A stretch of DNA of 64,000 bases from contig OZ025260.1 of assembly GCA_964019135.1 (NCBI GenBank), forward strand, positions 18,160,254-18,224,253, given 5' to 3'. The position numbers and the translations under genes are program-made. Shown here piece by piece: positions 11,656 through 23,600 of the stretch (position 1 is its first letter; every line of letters starts with the position of its first letter). Origin of the DNA: Arenicola marina. Lineage: Eukaryota; Annelida; Polychaeta; Arenicolidae. Under the pieces are notes generated by a model. That model did not search any database and was not told where the DNA came from. It worked only from the letters and a program-made list of their open reading frames with translations.

Positions 11656-14600
11656 ATGACTCGCACTCACACATTTTCGGATTCCTTTTGGGTAAATCTA
11701 GTTTGCAATGCGCTGTTGTGGTGTGATTTATTAAACGTAATTTTCCACAAACTAAACTTCCTTGTTGAACTGAAAACTGTCGAAAGACAGTTCCTTTCCC
11801 AATTGTCTTATCATACTGACGTATTGTTTTCAGGCTATTCTTGAACTTGCTCATATGGTTTGATGTATGTGACATGTATTACAATATGTTCCAATGACTT
11901 GCAGAGATTCACTTTTACTTTTTAGCTATTCTTGATAGCTATTCGTACGGGTCAGTATGAATTAGCCATGATACATGACTCTCATACGCGCTGGTACGTG
12001 AAGTGAAGTACATGACTACACGTGAAGTACGTGAAGGCATGAAGTACAACCGGCATGAGACTAGGAATTGGTGGGGGTGCATGTGCATCATGTAGCTATT
12101 TGCCCTTATCACTAAATAGCCTACCACCAAAAGTGATGAAAAGTAATTCCACAAGTGTTAAACTTTTCTTTCGTGGCTTCATATTCAATGTCAGCCTTTT
12201 ATACATGCACTAAATAGCAAGTTTACGCAAACTTGCTCCGCCACTTTGAGAATCTCGCAACGGAAGATAAGCCAAAATGGCGGAGCGAGTATCGAGAAAA
12301 ATGTGTTGTTTATTGCAGTAATAACACTTTTTAAAATCTGCCCAGCGAATATAAGACAACGAAAGAAAAGTTCAACAATTGTGGAATTACCTTTTATCAC
12401 TTTGGAAGGTGGACGATTTATTGATAAGGGCAAAAGCCTACACAATGCACAAACACCCCCACCAATTCATGGCCTTATGTAGGGTGCACTTCATGGCTCT
12501 CTCGCGCGTCGGGTACCAGCGCGTATGAGCAGCCATGTATCAGGGCTATAAGTATGAATAAGCCATGTGACTATTTGTATGGGTCTGTATGAATAAGCCA
12601 TGTGACTATTTGTACGGGTCTGTATGAATAATTAAACCATGTGACTATTCGTATGAGTCTGTATGAATAAGCCATGAGACTTCGTCGGGACCGTATGAAT
12701 AAGCCATATGACTATTCGCCGGGTCCGTATGAATAAGCTATGTGACTATTTGTATAGATCCGTATGAATAAGCCATGTGACTATTGATATGACATATAGT
12801 CACATTGAAGAATGTTATTCATTATCAGGGCCACAATCTGAGTGCTGTATGAATAGTCTGCCGTGTTATTGGTGACTGGTGCCGTACAAATAGCAAACCG
12901 GCTTATTCATGCAGACCTGTACGAATAGCCACAGCCTTTATACTTTTATTCATGTAAATTTATTCATTTGATGTGTGACAGCTGCCTTCTTAGTTCCATA
13001 GATGTAACACAGAAATATTTGGCAGTATAGCTACAGCAGCTTGCTGGCAAAATTTCTTTGCCTATTGACTGTAGCATGTTTGGTGCTCTGTTGGAGTGCA
13101 TGCCCAAGGCTACCTTGGTGTCTGTTTTGTTAGATGCTAAGCAACCTGTGTATTACATTTAATATCTATTGCTCAGTGTACAATCACTGGTACCTGCACA
13201 GTCACTGGTCTGGTTACTACCGTAAACTGCCTATTTGAAGCCGCATAATATTAGAAGTCGCACCCCAACTTTGGCCTCAAAACTGGGTTGGCAGGCACCC
13301 AGAACCACTTCCGGAAAACTGCATATTATAAGCAGCACCCAGACTTTGGCCTCTCCCCCTCCCCCCCCCCCCCACCCCCCTGTATCTCTGCCTAAACCTG
13401 TCCCGCCAACGAAACCAATTAATTGTTCATACAAGCAGTCGCGACTACTAACAACATTAACCTCTCCCTCTCCGATCGCACCTCTTATCAAATGTCACAC
13501 CAGTGGCTGGCCCTCCTGGCCCCTACCAAGCCAATTAATTGTTTATACAAGCAGTCGCGACTACTAACAAAATTCACCTCTCCCTCTCTGATCATAGCTC
13601 TTATCAAGTGTCACACCAGTAGCTGGCTCTCCTGGCTCTTAATTACTACATGTTTATGAATCACTGTTGTACCTACCCAGTATGAAGTTTCTGTCGGGCA
13701 CAGTTAACTTATTGCATTTGGTGCGAGGTGGCAGCCATATCAATTTACACCATCTGAAACCTGACCTCTGATCATTGGTCTACAATAGGTGTCGGCAGAG
13801 TCACGTGGCAGTAGTAATAAATAACACAACCGTAAGTCTTGATTGCCACAGTAACACAGTGGCTGGGAAAAGAGCATCTTACAACGCAGCTTTCAAGTTG
13901 AATTATCTCCCGACTTGTTGACTTGTATGACATTATGATGCAATAAGTTATTTTGGCAACACCAGTAATTTTCATCTTACACCCCCCCCCCCCTCCCCCG
14001 CTCGCCTCGCCATGCTCAGTTGAAAGCAGCAAAAGGCCCTATTTAAAGCCGCACCCTGAGTTGCGACTCAAACCCCGGAAAGTGGAACCTACAACTTCCT
14101 AATATAAGCTGCAGCTTCAAATAGGCAGTTTACGGTATATATGTAATGGCTTATGTAGGCATAGCATTATGTGATGCTTTTATATGTAGCTGCAAATATA
14201 TATTTAGTTAAAATTTATTTAATATATAAATATATACTTAAATAATAAAAAAATGTTTAACAGCTATAAATGATCCAGCTAGAGATTGCACACTTGCAGA
14301 AATGTGCTTTCCTTATTTAATTCAAATATGAATTTGGGCTTAAATTTTGAAGAGATAGATGTCTTGATTTGTGACTGCCTTTTGTCTATTTTGTAAGACT
14401 TTTTAAGCAATCTGCATATTATATTTTGCTCAGTGCTGAATCGCTGGTACATGAGCAATCACTGGTTCACTTACTATCTAAAAGCAATAGGGATTTGGAA
14501 ATGGCAAATCATGATATACAACATTGCGCTGTATTGATAAATTAGACACCAGACAAATTCTGACACCTGGAAAATTTCATAATTCGACACCAACATTGTT

Positions 14601-17600
14601 TCTTGAAAAAATGACAAAAAGACTAACTGAACGATATATAGGCAAGAATTTTTTTATATATGTTATGTCATCAATATTGTGATATTACCGGTACTGCAAT
14701 CATGCATATATCATTCTAAGTAGTATATATATACATATATATATATAGTTCAAACCTCTGCAGTCTTAAAACTTCATAGACCATTCTTTTCAGCCCTGTG
14801 TCATTTGCTAGAATTGCCATGCATGGCCATGCTGTAGGTGGAATATTGCTACATGCTCAGCTTTAATTTGTATAATGGCTGATATGTATAACCTTGAATG
14901 ATATAAGCTATATACTTATGTATCTCTTTTATTGCATATTTTAGGCATTATAGCAAATATTCTGTTACATTGCTTTTAGGATAATGACTTCTGTGGCACC
15001 CAAGGTTTTGAAACCCTACTGAAGCATTTGAAAGATGGAAAACAAGTGTGTAAAGATGTGGAAGAATTTTTAAAAGCGAGGTAAACATGCTTATTAAAAT
15101 TTTAATGTAAATAACTTTTTTGCTGAAAAGATTTACCAGGTCTATACAATTATTATGATTTCACCGCAATGGGAACCATGGATAATAAAAACATATTAAA
15201 ATTTAATTAAGTAGAGATATTTTTTTATGGAATTGGATACATGCATGTCTACATAGCTTAATTTAAGTTATATTGATCAATTGATAAATTTGCTCCATAA
15301 GCTTGCTATTGCATAATACCGGTACTAATTCCAAATCCACTGGAATTGCATATTATTTATCTAATTATAATTTACTTTCATCTTTGACCTATTTACATTC
15401 ATTTCACTTCCAGGGCCAAAGCTGAAGAGGAGTATGGAAAAGCTCTGCAGAGGGTGGGAAAGCAAATATCTCCTAGCAAAACCAGGTGGCCAAATCTTTA
15501 CAAAAGGCGCTCAATAGATCTATGTGTATATGTAATATGCAGCATTTGAAATGCAGTTTTATGGATGAATGGTGGCTGTGAAAATATGATCAGCTTTGGA
15601 TCAACATTGTGGTGTCCGTAACAATGACACTTTCTTCCATTGTCATTTCACAGACAGACGTCGATATTAAAAGCCCTATTAGATTCGGAAATCCGGGCTA
15701 GTATAGACCCAGACTTCAGTTGGCATTTGATGTCATTCCTAACATGGATAGAACCATGCTTCCATCGCGATTTGCAAAGTATCAATCAAGACCGGATAGA
15801 GAATGGGACCCTGTTAGGGAAGTAGACATCGTCCACAGTTAAAGGTTGCCACTTTACCCGTTTTCTTTCTTTTCCTGTCATCGTCCACAGTTAAAGGTCG
15901 CGACATTGCCAGTTTGCTTTCTTTTTCCTATCATCGTCCACAGTTAAAGCACACCACATGGTTTGTTTTCTTTCTTTTTCCTGTCATCGTTCACAGTTAA
16001 AGTGTGCTACATGGCTCGTTTGCTTTCTTTTCCTGTTGTCGGCCACAGTTAAAGGTCGCCACTTGGCTCGTTTGCTTTCCTTTTCCTGTCATCGTCCACA
16101 GTTAAAGGGAGCCTTAGGGGGTTAATAAAGGACTACTTCACCTTTGATGAAGCGACTCGCTGATACTTTGTTAATAAGTATTATAAGCTTGTAGTGCCCT
16201 CTGATACCCTACGTTGGAATTTTCGGGGTGGGATAATTCAGTGGAATGCAAGATACAATGCATAAATGATCGATATATGAGGTAGTGATCGGTTTGGAAC
16301 GTTGATTTGTGCGGTGCACTCTTGCAAGTTTTTCGTATTTGCATTGTTTTCAGCACCATGATTCAGGCATGTCAAGTCCTCTACGATGAGACAAATAAAA
16401 TAGCCCAAGATCACTTGGACGCTGCCAAGGCCATCTATGAAGAGGCGATCCGCTTAAACATGTTCACGACGCAGCAACGGGAAAAGAGAAAACAGGCAAG
16501 TCTAAATACGTTGACGGTGCATGCGCTCTCCCTTGAGGTTTTCACGACCTCTCTCCTGCTTATTGTATGTCACGCACAGGGGGAAGGGTGGCGGGCTTCT
16601 CGCAGACCACAGCTACTTGGGGGGGGGATCTCTTAATGAAGGTCCGGACGACGCCTATGAACGCCACTGTTGTCTCTGCCACTCCCCCGCTGTATTCACT
16701 GGCTGTTCTGGCATTCTTACCAACCTGGAGCCATAGCCCAGGCCTGAAGCCATAGCCCGCAGCCATACACCGGAGAAATAGCCCAGAGTCCGGAGCCACA
16801 GCCCGGAGCCATAGCCCAGGCCTGGAGCCATAGCCTAGAGCCATAGCCCGGAGCCATAGCCCGGAGCCATAGCCCGGAGCCATAGCCCAGGCCTGAAGCC
16901 ATAGCCCGCAGCCATACACCGGAGAAATAGCCCAGGGACCGGAGCCACAGCCCGGAGCCATAGCCCAGGCCTGGAGCCATAGCCTAGAGCCATAGGCCGG
17001 AGCCATAGCCCGGAGCCATAGCCCGGAGCCGTAGCCCGGAGCCATAGCCCAGGGACCGGAGTATTATAATATATGGTGTATATAGCGTCAAGTATCGGAT
17101 AAAGGGTAATGAAAGTCCCTTTCGTTTTCGCTAAATAAACCACTTACTCTACTGAGCGGATGCTGTGAAAACATGGTGGTGTTTATCTGCGATGCTAACA
17201 AACCGCTATGTATTAAATGGTATTCGTAATACTTGAATTACCCAGGATTGACTCAGCGGAAAAATGTAAACGAACGCTTAATTCCATAGATGTAACGTAG
17301 GCCGCTCCGATATAGGTCCAGTCGCGGAACTACCAGGCGCTGTTGGCGGTAGCAACAGCGGCTTGCTCGCAGGACTAACGAACGCTATGCTGCTATCTTG
17401 AGAATAGGCCAATTTATATTACATAATCTAGTTTGTTTTGATTTGGGTTTAAAGTTAAATGTATTCCATCTTCTAGTTGGCTACTTCACCTGCTGGATAA
17501 GGGCAAAGTATTGTTTTGTGCCTATTGGGTTTTCCATATAGCCATTGTAATGAAAATCCATATCCTTATTCCTAACCTTGAGGGAGTGCCTTCTGGGTGA

Positions 17601-20600
17601 CCGTAATATGCCCAGTCTGTGACATCCACGCACTCCAAATAGACATAACACATCGCGCCTGGACAGTGTCTGGTGCTTTAAAGTTGGTGTCCAACCTAGT
17701 CTAATCGCGATCTGCACCGAAAGTTTATACCTTAAAATTGATTCGGCGAGTGTTAACGCTTTGTTTCGGCCGACTGGTAAGGAAAAACAAATTAATTAAG
17801 CCAACCAGCCCCCATCAATGTCGAGCAGCGCGCCATATTGCCGGAGCAAGTGACGTTTTTTGTGACCCTTCCTGTGGCGCCGCCTTACGTTAGAACTGGA
17901 AGTTATCTCGCCGAGGGAACTCTTCACAGTGGAGGTACCCTTCAGGGGAAACGCGTGAAATGAGAGATTAGGGCTGCGATTTACGTATGAATTGCGGCAG
18001 TTCCAAGCCGCGCAGTAGACCATTATCTTAGTGTTTCATGAAAAAAATAGCATCCAAACATATTGATGTATCTCTTGCAACGATTGTCTCCGTAAAAAAA
18101 ACATGATTGGAGTTAGAATCGCACATATTTATATTTGCGATGATCACGCGCTCTTGTTCTGCTCACACAGTAGGCGTCATTTCCGGTTTGAATATAAGTG
18201 TATCGCTTCCTGATCGGTTAATCGTGGACACACCTCCAAAAACGGCTGCCGCCTGCTTAAGCGGTAAAATCGTGGCTGGCGGTCGCTTCTAAATTTTGTT
18301 GCGAGCTACAAACAGGACGGAAAATTCTGTAACTTGGAGAATGGACAGTTGGGTACTATATGAATCAGTAAAGCAGCGTTTGAGGCCAGGCTGGCGGTTT
18401 CATTTTAGCATAATTGAGTCGTTGGAATTGAAATTTATTATTTAAAACTCGAGTTCGAGGCATATAGCATCTATATATGGTGCACGTTTCGTTTGCGTTC
18501 TAACGTTACAGCCGCTTGTACGTTTGCTTTAAATTTATATATTTAATGTGAAATCCGGTGAAAAGTATCGTATTTTGCTTTACAGCATGAAGACAATGTC
18601 AGAAAAAGTATTAAGAAGAAAGGAGAATGCCATAAGAAAACAACTGATGTGAGTTTGAAGAATATAAATATATTAAAGATCCTTCAATATCAAAATAACG
18701 ATACTTTAGATGAACGTATATGTTGATGTTGATGTCAAAATGCTACTTCTCATATTTGTTGTTTGCCCTATTGTGGCACTAAAAGGCGAACACTCAAGAC
18801 CCGAACATAAAACAAACCGCTCTTGTTTAGTCCGTGTTACATGGCCTTGCTCTAATCACATAGGAAAAACGCAGCTTAAGGACTATGCGGTTTTCCTCTA
18901 CAACTACTCACAAATGTACGGTTGACTTTGTCATTGACAGTCGAAGAAGAAATACGAACAAAGCTGTAGGGAGATGGAGCAGATCGATTCGTCGCTCGCC
19001 ATTGCTTATAAGGCTACAGCCCAAGGTGGTAGTAAAGAAACGGAAAAGGTCAGTATCCTGCCCGCTCTCTGAGACGTAACGGGTTTACCATTATAGCGCA
19101 TGTTGCTCTGTACTCTGTAGTAATAAAAGGTGGTACATACCATGAAATCCCAGATTTGAAATCTTGCCCATTGTGAGTGGTTAACGTGGTAATGGGTTGG
19201 TCGTTTGTGGTTTATATGCTGCAAACCAGGAGAAACGCTTCTCACTCACAAATTATTTACGGAACTAAACATATTACTTTATATGGCTCAAAGACGTGAC
19301 CTATTATTTCACGGTACCATCAGAGGCACAGATGGATGTTTTGCATGGACTATTTGCGCATATGCATTTTCAACAAAACGTTCATAGATGTTATGGAGCC
19401 AAGGATTTGACCTTGGACATTACGGTATTTTTTGTTTGAAAACTGATTTGCTTGATTGATGTATCGCAAAAGATGTAAATCCGTGCTGCCGAGGGGTACG
19501 TATCATGCTAAAACGGTTCTTCTTCAGAAACTTGTATATTATTGTAGTGGCGAGATCTATAGGTTGTTGGCTTCTTAACAGCGTTCATTTTGCATATTAT
19601 GCGCAATCTCAAATGCTTGACAATCATGAGCTGCTAGATTTGCCATGTTTCACTGCGTTGAGTGGGAGCAAACATTGTATGGGTATTAACAACGATATGG
19701 TATTAATTAATGTGAACCTCTGAATACAAACAAACAAGTTTGAATATTTTACCATTTTAGAAACACGACAAGGTAGGATAATCGGCGTATCTCTCAGCGA
19801 TATTATCTTGTTCTACTTACTTTAAATTATTTGTGTAACATTATATGTCCATTTTGTCCGTAGTCCATAGGCGATTTTGCTGGTTCCTTTCTAAGATGTC
19901 CCTTCGGTTATAGTATAATGCCCAATTTTGTTTTTTATAAATGAGAAAGGAATATTCTTTTGGTTTCGACAGAGACCGGTGACTGGACGATGGCTAGTAC
20001 ATCGAGATGGTGTCCACTGTAACTGAGAGAGACCAGTGACTGGACGATGGCTAGTACATCGAGATAGTGTCCACTGTAACTGACAGAGAACAGTGATTGG
20101 ACGATGGCTAGTGCATCGAGATGGTGTCCACTGTAACTGACAGAGACCAGTGACCGGACGATGGCTAGTACATCGAGATGGTGTCCACTGTAACTGAGAG
20201 AGACCAGTGACTGGACGATGGCTAGTACATCGAGATAGTGTCCACTGTAACTGACAGAGAACAGTGATTGGACGATGGCTAGTACATCGAAATGGTGTCC
20301 ACTGTAACTGACAGAGACCAGTGACTGGACGATGGCTAGTACATCGAGATGGTGTCCACTGTAACTGACAGAGACCGGTCACTGGACGATGGCTAGTACA
20401 TTGAGATGGTGTCCATTGTAACTGAAAGCGACCAGTGACTGGACGATGGCTAGTACATTGAGATGGTGTCCATTGTAACTGACAGAGACCAGTGACTGGA
20501 CGATGGCTAGTACATCGAGGTGGTGTTCACTGTAACTGAGAGAGACCAGTGACTGGACGATGGCTAGTACATCGAGATGGTGTCCATTGTAACTGACAGA

Positions 20601-23600
20601 GACCAGTGACTGGACGATGGCTAGTGCATCGAGATGGTGTTCACTGTAACTGACAGAAACCAGTGACTGGACGATGGCTAGTACATCGAGATGGTGTCTA
20701 CTGTAACTAACAGGTACCAGTGACTGAACGGTGACTAGTACATCGAGATGGTGTCCACTGTAACTGACAGAAACCAGTGACTGGACGATGGCTAGTACAT
20801 CGAGATGGTGTCCACTGTAACTGACAAAGACCACTGACTGGACGGTGACTAGTACATCGAGATGGTGTCCACTGTAACTGACAGAAACCAGTGACTGGAC
20901 GATGGCTAGTACATCGAGATGGTGTCCACTGTAACTGACAGAGACCAGTGACTGGACGGTGACTAGTACATCGAGATGGTGTCCACTGTAACTGACAGAA
21001 ACCAGTGACTGGACGATGGCTAGTGCATCGAGATGGTGTCCACTGTAACTGACAGAGACCAGTGACCGGACGATGGCTAGTACACCGATATTTGGTGTCC
21101 ACTGTAACTAAACAAGCGTGTCTTTATTGCACTGTCGGGCCGTGGGCCCATGGAACATATACAAACATTTACATAACAAATTGCGCGCTACTTAAGGTAA
21201 ACTGTGTAATTTTGCTGCATGGTAGCATAATGCGCCTAGATTATTCAATAATACGATATTCGTTGTGCGCATAAGTGAAATAAATTTAACTTTGCTTGAA
21301 AAGTTGAAATTAGGTAACTGACAGACCAGTGACTGGACGATGGCTAGTACATCGAGATGGTGTCCACTGTAACTGACAGAGACCAGTGACTGGACGATGG
21401 CTAGTGCATCGAGATGGTGTCCACTGTAACTGACAGAGACCAGTGACCGGACGATGGCTAGTACATCGAGATGGTGTCCACTGTAACTGACAGAGACCAG
21501 TGACTGGACGATGGCTAGTACATCGAGATGGTGTCCACTGTAACTGACAGAGACCAGTGACCGGACGATGGCTAGTGCATCGAGATGGTGTCCACTGTAA
21601 CTGACAGAGACCAGTGACCGGACGATGGCTAGTACATCGAGATGGTGTCCCCTGTAACTGACATAGACCAGTGACTGGACGATGGCTAGTACATCGAGAT
21701 GGTGTCCCCTGTAACTGACAGAGACCAGTGACTGGACGATGGCTAGTACATCGAGATGGTGTCCACTGTAACTGACAGAGACCAGTGACTGGACGATGGC
21801 TAGTACATCGAGATGGTGTCCACTGTAACTGACAGTGACCAGTGACTGGACGATGGCTAGTACATCGAGATGGTGTCCACTGTAACTGACAGAGGCCAGT
21901 GACTGGACGATGGCTAGTGCATCGAGATGGTGTCCACTGTAACTGACAGAGACCAGTGACTGGACGATGGCTAGTGCATCGAGATGGTGTCCACTGTAAC
22001 TGACAGAGAACAGTGACTGGACGATGGCTAGTACATCGAAATGGTGTCCACTGTAACTGACAGAGACCAGTGACTGGACGATGGTTAGTACATCGAGATG
22101 GTGTCTCCTGTAACTGACAGAGAACAGTGACTGGACGATGGCTAGTGCATATGGTGTCCACTGTGACTGACAGAGACCAGTGACTGGACGATGGCTAGTA
22201 CATCGAGATGGTATCCACTGTAACTGACAGAGACCAGTGACTGGACGATGGCAGTGCATCGAGATGGTGTCCACTGTAACTGACAGAGATTAGTGACTGG
22301 ACGATGGCTAGTGCATCGAGATGGTGTCCACTGTAACTGACAGAGACCAGTGACTGGACGATGTCTAGTGCATCGAGATGGTGTCCACTGTAACTGACAG
22401 AGACCAGTGACTGGACGATGGTTAGTACATCGAGATGGTGTCCCCTGTAACTGACAGAGAACAGTGACTGGACGATGGCTAGTGCATATGGTGTCCACTG
22501 TGACTGACAGAGACCAGTGACTGAACGATGGCTAGTACATCGAGATGGTATCCACTGTAACTGACAGGGACCAGTGACTGAACGATGGTTAGTACATCGA
22601 GATGGTGTCCCCTGTAACTGACAGAGAACAGTGACTGGACGATGGCTAGTGCATATGGTGTCCACTGTGACTGACAGAGACTAGTGACTGGACGATGGCT
22701 AGTACATCGAGATGGTATCCACTGTAACTGACAGAGACCAGTGACTGGACGATGGCTAGTGCATCGAGATGGTGTCCACTGTAACTGACAGAGACCAGTG
22801 ACTGGACGATGGCTAGTACATCGAGATGGTGTCCACTGTAACTGACAGGGACCAGTGACTGGACGATGGTTAGTACATCGAGATGGTGTCCACTGTAACT
22901 GACAGGGACCAGTGACTGGACGATGGTTAGTACATCGAGATGGTGTCCCCTGTAACTGACAGAGAACAGTGACTGGACGATGGCTAGTGCATATGGTGTC
23001 CACTGTGACTGACAGAGACCAGTGACTGGACGATGGCTAGTACATCGAGATGGTATCCACTGTAACTGACAGAGACCAGTGACTGGACGATGGCTAGTGC
23101 ATCGAGATGGTGTCCATACAGTTTTGTTTTCTGTGTGCCCCAGTCTTGTTCTGTAGGCGTACGTCCTGTCACTGGTCGGCGATGGTTTCTTTGCAAGTTT
23201 AGAAAAAGGATAATTTATTTATATTTTTGCATGGGATAGCTGCAGGTGTAAACGTTTGTTGCACGCGAATGTTAATTTGCCGTTACAAGTTTGTTTGGTC
23301 ATTGAGTGTGTTACATATACATTTGATGTTTGTGGCGTCACCCCGGGGACGGGATCTTAGGTGGAGGTGTCACACTCACCCTGCCAACCCCACCCCTCCG
23401 CCCGGCTTTTGTGATGGCCCTGGCAGCAGTAGGCCGACCATACGGCCTAGTGGGTTATGCCTGCCTGCCATTGTTGCATTCTTGTTATGTCCTAATTCGG
23501 CGCCATTAATCCTACGCTGGTGAATAGTTGGGAATATTTTTTTACGTGATGCTGGAGTTTTACATACGTGCGCCTGAGCTTTGTAAGTTTTAACACCTTT

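Noticed and set aside
15640-15825. Possible additional F-BAR exon between 15485 and 16354
   Set aside because: Exons 3 and 4 already join in phase and match the expected length of this F-BAR segment (64 versus 65 residues in the human alignment I recall). The frame here has no F-BAR similarity.
16560-17143. Minus-strand frames of 87-161 aa rich in Ala, Pro, Gly, Leu and Trp
   Set aside because: Translation of the 15-bp minisatellite in F-BAR intron 4; three overlapping frames are open.
19891-23196. Long minus-strand open frames (up to 360 aa) with 19-residue peptide repeats
   Set aside because: They are the 57-bp satellite read in frames that stay open because 57 is divisible by three. More than one frame is open over the same DNA, and there is no non-repeat coding sequence.
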